Shown in pieces: positions 1 to 9,183 of a stretch of 64,000 bases of DNA. The notes beneath the pieces are model-generated. The model saw only the letters and a list, made by a program, of their open reading frames with translations, did not search any database and was not told the DNA's origin. This stretch comes from JBCLLP01 sp039738635. GTDB taxonomy: Bacteria; Patescibacteriota; Saccharimonadia; CAILAD01; BJGX01. The stretch's first letter is position 1. Each line of letters begins with the position of its first letter. The position numbers and the translations under genes were made by a program. The stretch spans positions 44,909 through 108,908 of the forward strand of contig JBCLLN010000001.1 of assembly GCA_039738635.1 (NCBI GenBank), written 5' to 3'.

Positions 1-2
1 AT

Positions 3-3000
3 AGATTTAAAAGATTGTTCAGCGTAAACGGCACAGAACTCCATAATCTTTATGGTCCCACAGAAGCTGCTATCGATGTCACGTATTTTGATTGCGACAA
101 TCTATCTAAATCGAGCAAATTTGTACCTATCGGTAAGTCTATTCCTAATAATAAGGTTTTCATTGCCGACAAGAATCTAAACAAGGTGCCAAAGGGTGAA
201 GAAGGTGAAATAGTAATTCAGGGAATAAATTTAGCAAGAGGTTACCTTAATAGTAAAGTAAAGACTGATGAGAGTTTTGTTATAGATCCATTTGGTGTTA
301 GGACGTACAAGACCGGAGATTTTGGGGTTGAGCTTCCTGATGGAAATATTAAGTATTTGGGCCGTAAAGATAATCAGGTAAAAATCAGGGGTAATAGAAT
401 AGAGTTGGATGAAATTTGGAAAGTGATTTTGGAGAACTCGAGTATTCCAGAGTGTTGCGTTATTGATAGTGATGAGTTAAATGAGGATAAAAAAGTAATC
501 TGCTTCTACATATCCAACCAACCAATACACGAAGAAGGTCTTGTTCAAATTTTAGGACGTTATCTTCCAGCTTATTCCATTCCAAATCTTTTTATCAAAA
601 TTATAGAAATACCTACAACTTTACACGGAAAACTGGACAGAAACAAGTTGTTAAGTCTAGTTAATCAGGATGTTTCTATTGTTGCTGATAGTGAACAAAA
701 AACATATACACAAACCCAACAATCTATTATTAAAATACTAAAGAATCATCTCAAAACAAAAGTAGGGATTGATTCTGATTTTTTCAGAATGGGTGGCAAT
801 TCCCTGCTTGCAATGGTTGTTATCAATGAAATTAACACCGAATTTAAAATAAAATTGTCAATAAGCTCTTTCTTTAAAAATCCGACTCCGTCGAAACTTG
901 CACATATCATTGATACACAAGAAAAGGAATTACGAAATGTAAATTTTAATCTGAAAATTCCAGCCGGAATATACCCTGCAAGCCATAATCAGATAAGAAG
1001 TTTTTTTCTTAATAACCTCGATAATTTTAGATTTTATAACATTGTGCAAGTTTGCGAATTGACTGCAAACACTGATTTAGATCGCCTAGAAAAGGCAATA
1101 GAACTTGCTTTAAATAGCCATGACATTTTCAGAACTCTCCTTGTTGAGCACAAAGGTGGCATTTATCAAAAAATAGATAAATCTTCGAAGATAAAAGTGT
1201 CGCGACTTGAACTGGATGAAGTCGGGATGGAACAATTTATCAAAAAACAAAAAGAGTCTAGGATTGATCTGTGTAAAGATTTACCGATAAAGATTTTTCT
1301 AATAAAGAAAGGGCTGAAAAATCTTTTACTAATGAATATTCATCATTCAGCTTGCGATGCCAGGTCCCTTGAAATTTTAAACACCCAAATTTCCAAGTTT
1401 TATATAGATCCAAATAGTAAAGGTGGTAACCTGCCTAGCACATATATTGATTTTTCTTTGGCCGAAAGAGATACGGTGGCAATTGAAATGGAGAAGTCAG
1501 AATTTTTCTGGAGAAACTACTTACATGCATATACAGATACAAAATTGCCTATTGATCTAAATTTCAAAAGAGATGGCACTTCGGATGGATCACGATTATT
1601 GAAACTCAAGATTAGTAAGAGTATTTCTAAAAGCATTTTAAAATATTGCCATAATAATGGCATTACAGAATTTAACCTTTTTATAACGCTTTTCACCATT
1701 TTCTTATCAAAGATATCTTCCGAGCCAGAAGTTATTATAGGCACACCTATCGCCAATCGTATTGAAGAAAATTTTTGGGAAACCATTGGGTACTTTACAA
1801 ACACCGCACCCTTAAGGCTCAAGGTTGATAATAAATCAAGCTTTAGAGAACTATGTTCAGCCTTCAGGGGAAACTACTTGGAATGCATGGATAACGCTTT
1901 TGTTCCTTTTGACAAACTTATCGACAAGATAGGAGTTAAAAGAATTCCAAATACAAACCCTGTTTTTCAAACGCTATTTAGCTTCAAGGAAGCCTCCACA
2001 TTAAGGGAAGATTATATTCTTTCTGGGTCGCAGATAGTTTCTGATGAAGCTGGAGATATGAGTTTGATTTTTGACGTGATAAAGAGAGAAGCTAATTTTG
2101 AAATAAACTTAAGATTCAATTCTAAATTATTTCTACAGGATACTGTCAATAGATTTTTAGAGCACTTCGAGATCTTGGTACAAGCTATCTTTTCACAAGA
2201 TATGGTTGATACGGAAATCGGAAAAATTAAAATAATGAATGAGAGACAAACCAAAGAGATAATTAGATTGTCTACGGGCAAAAGAGTGCCGTTTAATAAA
2301 AAAAAGAAACTTTTCGATTATATTATAGAAGGTGCCCTCTTGAATCCGAAACGTATTGCCATCATCGATCATGACCGTTCTATAACGTACAAGGAATTGG
2401 CTGAAAGAATCTTTAATTACGCCTATTTCTTGAAACAAAATGGGATAAAAGAGGGTGATTCTGTTCCAGTGATCATGGATAGGAATATTGCTTCGCTGGT
2501 ATCAATATATTCAGTTATGTATTGTGGAGCGGCATATATACCCGTTGTTCCAGAGTATCCTGTCGAGAGAATCAGAAATATTATTGAAAGTAACGGGATT
2601 TCAACTATTGTGAATGCAAGTAATTCTCACGAACTTGAAACCGAGCTAAGGAAAACATCACCCGAATTGTCTTGGTTGGATTACGCCGAGAATATCAGTG
2701 ATATAAAGGCATTAGCTTTCAAAATCAAAAGGGATGAAGCAGATATTGCCTGTATATTTTATACATCCGGCTCAACGGGCAAACCAAAGGGTATTCTGTG
2801 TCCCCATTCTGGATATATAAATATTTTTGATTACATCGCACAAAAATATTCTTTAACCAAGAAGACGGTAGCTGGTCATACCTCCAATTTTACATTTGAT
2901 ATTTCTCTCGGGGTAATGAACGCCGTGTTCAGCAAGGGCGGTACTCTGATGCTATTTTCGTCCGATGAACTAAAAGATCCTGAACAAATCAGGATGGGTT

Positions 3001-5153
3001 TGATAAGAAACAAAATTAACTTTGTGCATTTTGTACCTACCATCCTAAATCATTTAAATCTAGAAGACATAGAATTGGAGTCCCTCGCTTCGGGTGCTGA
3101 AAAAATTTCACCGAGTTTAGCAAAAAGTTTATCTACCAAATTCAGTTTTTTCTTTGAGTACGGTCCGACTGAATCATCAATTTTTACAACAGTGTGGCAA
3201 AGGAGTGGTGAAGAGGTCATTGACGTAGTCCCTATCGGGAAACCAGTTGACAATACTAGAGTATATATTTTGGATGAGAATTTAAATTTCGTGCCAGTCG
3301 GAACTCCTGGCGAGATTTATATTGCTGGCGTTGGGGTGTCTAATGGGTATTTGAATGATCTTGATAAGACAAAAGAAGTTTTTATTCAGGACAAACTGAA
3401 GCCGACACAATACATGTATAAAACCGGGGATATCGGAAAATTTATTCATGACGGCAACATCGTATTCCTAGGCAGAAAAGACAATCAGATAAAAATCGGT
3501 GGTTACAGAATTGAAATCGGTGAAATCGAGAATCTGGCATTGAAGCACGAAGATGTATCCTCTTGTTTTGTTGACCTTCAAACAAATGACTCTGGATTTT
3601 CAAGTATTATTTTGTACTACTCCTCAAAGAAAAAAATTGAGGGCCGAATTTTGAAAGCGTACTTGAGAGAATTCCTCCCTAATTACATGATCCCGGCTAA
3701 GGTGGTTTATGTGTCCAAGATGCCAAATAGGGTGAACGGGAAGATAGACGTCGATAAACTCAGACAAATCAAGGATGCATACGATATTCTCAACGAAGAC
3801 TTAACACCAGAACAGAATATCATTAAAAATATATGGTGTAAGACACTAAACATTACCACACTAGATCTGTACAGTGACTTTTTTGAATTGGGCGGTAGTT
3901 CTTTGAAGATACTAGAGACAATCTATTATTTAAGGAAGGACTGTAATATAACTGTCTCAGTATCTGATTTTTACAGAAATACTATATTCAAAAACTTTTG
4001 TGATATTGTTTACTCTAAAAATGAACCTACTGGTGAGATGGCTAAAAATTTATTTGAAAAACCGATAAAACAAAAAATTAAAATACGAAATTTAACAACA
4101 AGCAATAAAAAGGTTTTATTGACGGGCTCCACTGGTTTTCTTGGTGCACATATACTTAAGGAATTGATCGTTTCAGATTATTTCAGTAGTATTTGCTTAC
4201 TTTTGCGCGGTCGAGATTTATTTGAAGCAGAGGGTAAAATTAGAGAAGAATTTAAGTTTTATTATCCCCATATAGATTTAGCAAAGACCAAGGTGATCTT
4301 GGGTGAGCTTTCCATTAAGGATCTGGGAGTATCCAAAAAAGATAAATCGATTTTAACGGATGTCGACATCATAATTAATTGTGCAGCTAAAGTGCAGCAT
4401 CTTGGAAAGCAAGAGGACTTTGAAAAGATCAATGCATATTCAGTAAAAAACATCATTGAAACTATAGGAAAGAAAGATCTTGAGTTTATTCAAATATCTA
4501 CATTGTCAATATTTGGAAAAGCACCTAATGACAGGGATGTTGTTTATGAGAATGACCTAGGAATAGGTCAAACTTTTCATAATTTTTATGACGAGACGAA
4601 ATTTAAGGCAGAGGTTTATCTAGAAGATTTTTATAAATCTGGGGGTAGAGGCGGTATTTTTAGATTGGGAAATATCATGAATGAATCTGACACAGGGCTT
4701 ATGCAGAAGAATCTTGAAGAAAACGCATTCACGATGATGTTTCAATCAATTATCAACACAAAGAATCTTTGGGGGTTAGATAAGTATATAACAAATATAT
4801 CGCCAGTCGATAAATGTGCTGAATTTATTGTTAAATCAATCTGTAATTATAATTTACAAGGCAATACTGTTAATGTTTATAATCCAAATCTTATTTCCAT
4901 GGGCGAATTAGTACAATTCGTAAACCACATGGGAAAATACGATATATCTGAGCTAAACAATGAGTCGGAAATGCCTGAAAAATATGTACCCTACTTAACT
5001 AATTACTTAAATGCGGAAAAAAGAAGTGCTGTAAGGTACGATAGCACCAACTTCAATAAAATAGCAGAAGATCTGAAGTTTTCTTGGCCAATAATAGACG
5101 CACCCTATGTGTCAAAAATTATTAAGTATATGATAAAATGTAAAATAATATGA
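3..5153 (+). CDS. Nonribosomal peptide synthetase, A-T-C-A-T-reductase (5' end outside window)
   Basis: The reading frame is already open at the window edge, inside a first adenylation domain. Residues counted from the TTG at position 15: A1 end with A5 YGPTE (13-17), A7 YKTGD (98-102), A8 GRKDNQ (from 116) and A10 lysine (206); carrier protein GGNS with Ser263; condensation domain about 310-750 with HHSACD (443-448); complete A2 domain with YTSGSTGKPKG (916-926), YGPTE (1049-1053), KTGD (1136-1139) and A10 Lys1243; second carrier GGSS with Ser1296; terminal NADPH-type reductase with GSTGFLG (1371-1377) and YxxxK (Y1525, K1529). The protein would load two amino acids, join them and release the product reductively as an aldehyde or alcohol. 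A by-eye alignment to GrsA gives A2 code D-I-G-H-A-G-E-I-F-K; its Asp235 equivalent fits an alpha-amino acid, but the substrate is unknown. The A-T-C-A-T-R order matches pyrazinone synthetases such as AusA. Confidence 0.95.
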   Translation, partial: RFKRLFSVNGTELHNLYGPTEAAIDVTYFDCDNLSKSSKFVPIGKSIPNNKVFIADKNLNKVPKGEEGEIVIQGINLARGYLNSKVKTDESFVIDPFGVRTYKTGDFGVELPDGNIKYLGRKDNQVKIRGNRIELDEIWKVILENSSIPECCVIDSDELNEDKKVICFYISNQPIHEEGLVQILGRYLPAYSIPNLFIKIIEIPTTLHGKLDRNKLLSLVNQDVSIVADSEQKTYTQTQQSIIKILKNHLKTKVGIDSDFFRMGGNSLLAMVVINEINTEFKIKLSISSFFKNPTPSKLAHIIDTQEKELRNVNFNLKIPAGIYPASHNQIRSFFLNNLDNFRFYNIVQVCELTANTDLDRLEKAIELALNSHDIFRTLLVEHKGGIYQKIDKSSKIKVSRLELDEVGMEQFIKKQKESRIDLCKDLPIKIFLIKKGLKNLLLMNIHHSACDARSLEILNTQISKFYIDPNSKGGNLPSTYIDFSLAERDTVAIEMEKSEFFWRNYLHAYTDTKLPIDLNFKRDGTSDGSRLLKLKISKSISKSILKYCHNNGITEFNLFITLFTIFLSKISSEPEVIIGTPIANRIEENFWETIGYFTNTAPLRLKVDNKSSFRELCSAFRGNYLECMDNAFVPFDKLIDKIGVKRIPNTNPVFQTLFSFKEASTLREDYILSGSQIVSDEAGDMSLIFDVIKREANFEINLRFNSKLFLQDTVNRFLEHFEILVQAIFSQDMVDTEIGKIKIMNERQTKEIIRLSTGKRVPFNKKKKLFDYIIEGALLNPKRIAIIDHDRSITYKELAERIFNYAYFLKQNGIKEGDSVPVIMDRNIASLVSIYSVMYCGAAYIPVVPEYPVERIRNIIESNGISTIVNASNSHELETELRKTSPELSWLDYAENISDIKALAFKIKRDEADIACIFYTSGSTGKPKGILCPHSGYINIFDYIAQKYSLTKKTVAGHTSNFTFDISLGVMNAVFSKGGTLMLFSSDELKDPEQIRMGLIRNKINFVHFVPTILNHLNLEDIELESLASGAEKISPSLAKSLSTKFSFFFEYGPTESSIFTTVWQRSGEEVIDVVPIGKPVDNTRVYILDENLNFVPVGTPGEIYIAGVGVSNGYLNDLDKTKEVFIQDKLKPTQYMYKTGDIGKFIHDGNIVFLGRKDNQIKIGGYRIEIGEIENLALKHEDVSSCFVDLQTNDSGFSSIILYYSSKKKIEGRILKAYLREFLPNYMIPAKVVYVSKMPNRVNGKIDVDKLRQIKDAYDILNEDLTPEQNIIKNIWCKTLNITTLDLYSDFFELGGSSLKILETIYYLRKDCNITVSVSDFYRNTIFKNFCDIVYSKNEPTGEMAKNLFEKPIKQKIKIRNLTTSNKKVLLTGSTGFLGAHILKELIVSDYFSSICLLLRGRDLFEAEGKIREEFKFYYPHIDLAKTKVILGELSIKDLGVSKKDKSILTDVDIIINCAAKVQHLGKQEDFEKINAYSVKNIIETIGKKDLEFIQISTLSIFGKAPNDRDVVYENDLGIGQTFHNFYDETKFKAEVYLEDFYKSGGRGGIFRLGNIMNESDTGLMQKNLEENAFTMMFQSIINTKNLWGLDKYITNISPVDKCAEFIVKSICNYNLQGNTVNVYNPNLISMGELVQFVNHMGKYDISELNNESEMPEKYVPYLTNYLNAEKRSAVRYDSTNFNKIAEDLKFSWPIIDAPYVSKIIKYMIKCKII

Positions 5154-6355
5154 GTAATATCTACAGTGAATTGTATCCTTTTCATTCTTGGGGAATGAAA
5201 ATCGTAAGAGCAGAAGGAGTTTATTTATTTGATGAAGCTGGTAGAAAATTTATAGACTTAACTTCTTCTGCGAGTGTTGCAAATATTGGATATGCAAACG
5301 AGAGAGTAATCTCAACGATGCGAACACAACTTGGTAAATTAATTTTCTGTCCGCCGTGGTGCATATCAGACGAAGCAGAAGAGCTCTCAGGAAAATTGAT
5401 ACGGTTATTTCCAAAATATTTGGATACGATTTTGAGAGTTACAACCGGCAGTGAATCCGTAGAAGTCGCTTTGAAGTTGGCGAAAAAATATACAGAAAGA
5501 TCTAAATTTTTAAGTTTTGAACATTCTTATCATGGACACACAATCGCCTCAATGGCGATTGGCATGAATGATGGAACTAAGAAAGACTTCCTACCCCTCA
5601 TAGAGTCAGACACATTGAAACATCCACACATTGCCAACGGGATACATATGACCGAATCAGATTTATCCAAGACTCTTGCTGAAATAGAAACAAGACTTAG
5701 TACAAAGGAATATGCGGCATTCGTTACGGAAACAATGGCTACAAGCGCGGGGAATTATATGCTTCCAAAAAGTTTTTTCGCGCACCTTAAAGAAATTTGT
5801 AGCAAATACGGGACATTATTGGTTATCGATGAAGTGTTAACAGGATTTGGAAGAGCTGGAAGAATGTTTTCTTTTGAAAGATTTGAAATCCAGCCAGATA
5901 TTGTTTGTATAGCCAAGGGGCTTGGGTGCGGTTATTCTCCGATAGCTGCCGCAATTACAAAAAAAGAAATTGCTGAAGGTTTTGATTATTTCGCAACTTT
6001 CGCATGGAATCCATTAGCTTGTAAAACAGCGTCTGCTGTTTTAGATGAATATAAGAGATTAGATCTTGTAAAAAACTCTGAAAATGTGGGCTCAGAGGCT
6101 TTGTTGGAATTACAACAAAAACTTGGTAGCAATTTAAATGTTAAAGAAATTAGGGGGGCAGGCCTAAGGATCTCGATTGAGTTTAACAACGAACATTTCT
6201 TTAAGAAAGTAAAAGACAAGCTGTTGGTAAATGGTATTTTTTCTGGCTCGGCTGACTTGCCCAGTATATTAATTATTAGTCCGCCCCTATGTATTTCTTT
6301 AGAGGAAATGAAGTATGTTATTGCCACCATAGTTAATTGTGTTAACAATGAATAA
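5150..6355 (+). CDS. Class III PLP-dependent aminotransferase of the NRPS cluster
   Basis: This 401-residue protein has the class III (4-aminobutyrate / glutamate-1-semialdehyde aminotransferase-like) layout: TTGSESVEVALKLA for phosphate binding, SYHGHTIAS, the cofactor-contacting Asp in VIDEVLTGFGRAG (D227) and the Schiff-base lysine in AKGLGCG (K256). Its ATG overlaps the NRPS stop as ATGA, implying translational coupling and a shared job. Enzymes of this type move an amino group onto an aldehyde or ketone. Downstream of a reductase-terminated NRPS, the natural inference is that it converts the released peptidyl aldehyde into an amine; alternatively it could make an amino-acid building block. 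The substrate is unknown. It is slightly shorter than typical members (about 420-450) but no key motif is missing. Confidence 0.9.
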   Translation: MSNIYSELYPFHSWGMKIVRAEGVYLFDEAGRKFIDLTSSASVANIGYANERVISTMRTQLGKLIFCPPWCISDEAEELSGKLIRLFPKYLDTILRVTTGSESVEVALKLAKKYTERSKFLSFEHSYHGHTIASMAIGMNDGTKKDFLPLIESDTLKHPHIANGIHMTESDLSKTLAEIETRLSTKEYAAFVTETMATSAGNYMLPKSFFAHLKEICSKYGTLLVIDEVLTGFGRAGRMFSFERFEIQPDIVCIAKGLGCGYSPIAAAITKKEIAEGFDYFATFAWNPLACKTASAVLDEYKRLDLVKNSENVGSEALLELQQKLGSNLNVKEIRGAGLRISIEFNNEHFFKKVKDKLLVNGIFSGSADLPSILIISPPLCISLEEMKYVIATIVNCVNNE

Positions 6356-7001
6356 AATATCTGACGTGTTAATTTATCGGATCCCACTTACTAGAACTGA
6401 TAAATATACACCCAGAAATACAAATAATAATCTGCCATGTACTAACGCAAAAAATAAGTTTAGTGCAGGTCTTTACTTCTGCTCACTAATTTTGAAAAAA
6501 GATTTTAGAGTTTTTGCCAAAAAGTATATTTTCAATACAAATGGAAAGCCCATTTTGGAATCAGGAGAATGTGAATTTAGTATCTCCTATACGGATGATC
6601 ATGTATATATAGCAATAGTTAGAAGCGATATGATTGGTCTTGACGCTGAGAAGATTAAAGTTATTAATCTCAATGTTTCTAAGGAATTTATGTCAGAAAG
6701 AGAATTAGTAAAATTAAAGAGAACAACAAATAAATACAAATACTTCTATAAAATATGGACACTTAAGGAATCGTATATAAAACTCATTGGTTCAGGAATT
6801 GATAATTCAATAACCGACATAGAATTTATCGAGGATAAAAACGGAAAAATCTCCATAGCTAAAGAAATTACCCCAAAAATATATTTTAGTAATTTTGTAT
6901 CAAAAGATTGTATAATATCAGTTGCTTCGTTTAATTTAGTTAATTTCGAGATTATAGAATTTGATAACGCGAAAGAATTTTTAAAAAAATATGGCTATTA
7001 A
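6348..7001 (+). CDS. Sfp-type 4'-phosphopantetheinyl transferase
   Basis: This protein would move phosphopantetheine from CoA onto the carrier-protein serines (Ser263 and Ser1296) of the adjacent NRPS. Counted from ATG 6348, the magnesium motif is GLDAEK with D99 and E101, and the WTLKESYIK motif spans W137-K145 (WxxKExxxK). The upstream motif that is usually FNLSH reads FSISY, so the customary His is absent. At 217 residues it is the size of Sfp/AusB-class enzymes. The chosen ATG overlaps the aminotransferase stop by 8 nt; a GTG nine bases upstream is also in frame. Its position inside the operon strongly supports a dedicated activating enzyme, as in ausA-ausB. Confidence 0.88.
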   Translation: MNKISDVLIYRIPLTRTDKYTPRNTNNNLPCTNAKNKFSAGLYFCSLILKKDFRVFAKKYIFNTNGKPILESGECEFSISYTDDHVYIAIVRSDMIGLDAEKIKVINLNVSKEFMSERELVKLKRTTNKYKYFYKIWTLKESYIKLIGSGIDNSITDIEFIEDKNGKISIAKEITPKIYFSNFVSKDCIISVASFNLVNFEIIEFDNAKEFLKKYGY

Positions 7002-7737
7002 TACCCCAAATAACTTACCAGAGAAGCAATTAAAGGCATTTGCGGATATTGCAGAGAATCTTTTAAGTAATACAGAAATTGACACTTTATTTTTTTCAGG
7101 TTCTTTTTATCATGGCGACTCTGGACCTAATTCAGACCTAGATTTTATTGCAATTACGAAACCTGAATTTGATTATTCTCAGAGAATACAAGACATAAGT
7201 AATGGAATATTTTATGAACTATTTATTTATTCTGAAAATCAATTAAAAAAATCTTTTGAACGAATGGACTATCAGGACATGCATATGGTCGGTTATGGTT
7301 TCTTGGTTTTCTCAAAGAGTCAAAATTTTGAAAGTATTAAAAAACTTGCCAAAAGCTTGTTTGAAAAGGGACCAGCCAAGATATCAGATAATCAATTTGA
7401 ATATGAAAAATATTTATTGTGGGATAAATATCATGATATTCTAGATATTATAATTAAGGATTCTAACTTAGCTGAGTCGCTTATGAATATATTGTTATGG
7501 GATGCCCTAAGGCTTTTATATGTTGATAAGCGTATCTGGTTTCCTAAGCAGAAAAGATTATTTGAATCACTTATTAAGATTGATAGCGATATCTATAACT
7601 TGGTTTGTGAGTTTCTAAATTCAGATAATGATAAGAAATATTTATTAGGTAATATTGCAAGAATAGTAGAAAATATAATTTACCCAAATAAACTTTCTGA
7701 TCCGTTCATCTGGCAGAGTGAGAAAAAGGTCTTGTGA
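6991..7737 (+). CDS. Nucleotidyltransferase-fold protein ending the NRPS cluster
   Basis: The 248-residue product has the minimal polymerase-beta/MNT nucleotidyltransferase signature: G37-S38 followed by D49-x-D51 in the stretch SGSFYHGDSGPNSDLDF. The remainder is predicted helical and unrecognised. Family members transfer NMP from NTP to small molecules (antibiotic adenylylation), proteins or RNA. The gene overlaps the PPTase by 11 nt, so it is probably co-translated. It may tailor the peptide, protect the producer from it, or be a toxin-antitoxin-type NTase recruited to the operon; nothing in the sequence decides between these. It is AT-rich like the rest of the cluster. Confidence 0.75.
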   Translation: MAINTPNNLPEKQLKAFADIAENLLSNTEIDTLFFSGSFYHGDSGPNSDLDFIAITKPEFDYSQRIQDISNGIFYELFIYSENQLKKSFERMDYQDMHMVGYGFLVFSKSQNFESIKKLAKSLFEKGPAKISDNQFEYEKYLLWDKYHDILDIIIKDSNLAESLMNILLWDALRLLYVDKRIWFPKQKRLFESLIKIDSDIYNLVCEFLNSDNDKKYLLGNIARIVENIIYPNKLSDPFIWQSEKKVL

Positions 7738-7935
7738 TTATTTTGGCGAGGTTCCATCATCCTTCTGGGAACGTCGCGGTAAGATTATTGTTGATTCCCT
7801 ACTCTGTATACTCATTCTAGCTATACTAGTTTTGGTTATTAAATTACTTAGCTCCTAATTGACTTATAATAACTGTATTAAGATGTTGGGAAACAAAATT
7901 CACACTTAGTGGTTATAGTTAGGTGGTGGTTTTAA
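7733..7935. other. Spacer between the NRPS cluster and opposing genes
   Basis: This 200-bp stretch between convergent genes contains an imperfect hairpin at 7745-7777 (GCGAGGTTCC against GGGAACGTCGC, one internal mismatch) without a clear T-run. A GTG-started open frame of 28 codons (7733-7819) overlaps the nucleotidyltransferase stop but resembles nothing I know. A weak terminator is the likeliest reading. Confidence 0.3.
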
Positions 7936-8271
7936 TTATTTGATAGCTTCAAGGTCTTTAAGACACTTATCGTATTGATCCTGTGCATCTTTCCGGCTTT
8001 CGGGGGTGTCTCCAGGGCGGTAAATTCGTGTACCCCTCTCACTTAGTTCTCTGAAGGTTGGGTCACTTGATAGGGGTTCTGCGGCTACGACATGCGCCTT
8101 TTCGATTATCGCTCTTCTTTCGTTATATGTAGTTAAGCAGCGTTGTTTCAGTTCAGCTTTTTTGACGCTTGCTACGCGTGCTTGATATGTATAGATAAAA
8201 TATCCACCCAAGCCAAGTAATATCACTGTGGTACAAATTATTAGAGTATATTTGACTTTATTATCTTTCAT
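7936..8271 (-). CDS. Small membrane-anchored protein of unknown function
   Basis: This protein of 111 residues is not recognised. Residues 8-29 form one hydrophobic segment preceded by Lys residues, so the remainder is probably extracytoplasmic. The exposed part is charged, contains two Cys (in KQRCLTTYNE and YDKCLKDLE) that could form a disulfide, and looks largely helical. It is the last of three consecutive minus-strand genes for small anchored proteins and sits downstream of two hairpins at 8326-8388. No catalytic motif is visible. Confidence 0.6.
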   Translation of the reverse strand: MKDNKVKYTLIICTTVILLGLGGYFIYTYQARVASVKKAELKQRCLTTYNERRAIIEKAHVVAAEPLSSDPTFRELSERGTRIYRPGDTPESRKDAQDQYDKCLKDLEAIK

Positions 8272-8325
8272 ATTTTCTCTTGATAGCCAAAATATACTCT
8301 ATTTCTGAGCAGATGTCTATGAGTA

Positions 8326-8388
8326 TGCCATAAAAAGCGATGGCAATACGGGAGTTACCGTCATGGAAGAAGATGGCATTTAACTCCC
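8326..8388 (-). terminator. Double hairpin overlapping the stop of the 263-aa gene
   Basis: GGGAGTTA (8350-8357) pairs perfectly with TAACTCCC (8381-8388), which contains the stop codon of the upstream gene. A second hairpin TGCCAT/ATGGCA (8326-8345) with a T-rich loop follows in the transcript direction. There is no classical terminal T-run, so this may be a weak terminator or an RNA-stabilising element. Confidence 0.4.
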
Positions 8389-9171
8389 TGCCTTCCACTT
8401 CTCATTGGAATCTATATATTTTCCGACTGTCGGGTGAGTTGTAAATGTCGATGGAAACCAAAGTATTACATAGGCCTCGTCCTCTTTGCTTGCCCTAGCT
8501 TCACCAAAGACAACTCCGCCATTATATATAGCGATTAAAGTTGTTTCAGATTTACTACCCATACTTTTTACATATGCTACGTTTGCCTGTATCTGCTCTT
8601 GTGTAGCAGAAAAGCCGTCGGGATACGGAAGTTGTGGGTCATAAGAATATTCCAGAACTTCTTTATCAGTATAAATATGGGCACCAAACTCAGGTTTTCC
8701 AGCTTTTTTCGCCAAGTCGGTGAATATTGCTTTAATTTGAGTTTTGAATGCGTCATTTGATAAATCAACTGGATTAATGAGTACATAATATTGTTCGTTC
8801 TTGGCAATACCTACATTATACTTTGTTTTAACTATTTCGTATTTTGGGATAACTACAAGTTCTTCTTTTTTCGTCTCTGCATTCTGTTGTGTTTTTGTTT
8901 CAGAGTTTGGTTTATTATTAGCTGGCTGTTCTACATCAGTATTTACTATAGCTGTCATAATCGGTAACATAACAATAGCTACAACAAAAGTAACTGCAAT
9001 TTTAATATTTTTGCTCCAACTTGACTTAGCCCAAGCATACCAAATTAAAAAGTAAGGAAAAAATAATATTACTAAGACTAATCCCCAGCCGTGCTTATAC
9101 CATTCTTTTTTCTTGACTTCGGGTGTTTTAACTTCTGGCGTTGTTGGTTCTTTATTCTTTTTTTCTTCCAT
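8380..9171 (-). CDS. Two-TM membrane-anchored protein, paralogue of its upstream neighbour
   Basis: The 263-residue product begins with a Lys/Glu/Pro-rich cytoplasmic stretch identical over 25 residues to the start of the 204-residue neighbour. Hydrophobic segments follow around residues 28-47 and 54-74, then a Gln/Asn/Lys-rich linker and a soluble domain of about 160 residues. That domain is unrecognised and shares nothing obvious with the neighbour. AGGA lies just upstream of the ATG. The two genes look like duplicates of an anchoring module carrying different exported domains. Confidence 0.65.
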   Translation of the reverse strand: MEEKKNKEPTTPEVKTPEVKKKEWYKHGWGLVLVILFFPYFLIWYAWAKSSWSKNIKIAVTFVVAIVMLPIMTAIVNTDVEQPANNKPNSETKTQQNAETKKEELVVIPKYEIVKTKYNVGIAKNEQYYVLINPVDLSNDAFKTQIKAIFTDLAKKAGKPEFGAHIYTDKEVLEYSYDPQLPYPDGFSATQEQIQANVAYVKSMGSKSETTLIAIYNGGVVFGEARASKEDEAYVILWFPSTFTTHPTVGKYIDSNEKWKAGS

Positions 9172-9183
9172 AAGTCCTCACTA
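9097..9183 (-). repeat. 87-bp direct repeat, copy 1
   Basis: Identical base for base to 9721-9807. It covers the ribosome-binding site, start codon and first 25 codons of the 263-aa gene. Perfect identity at the DNA level, while the adjoining transmembrane segments have diverged, points to recent duplication or gene conversion. Confidence 0.95.
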
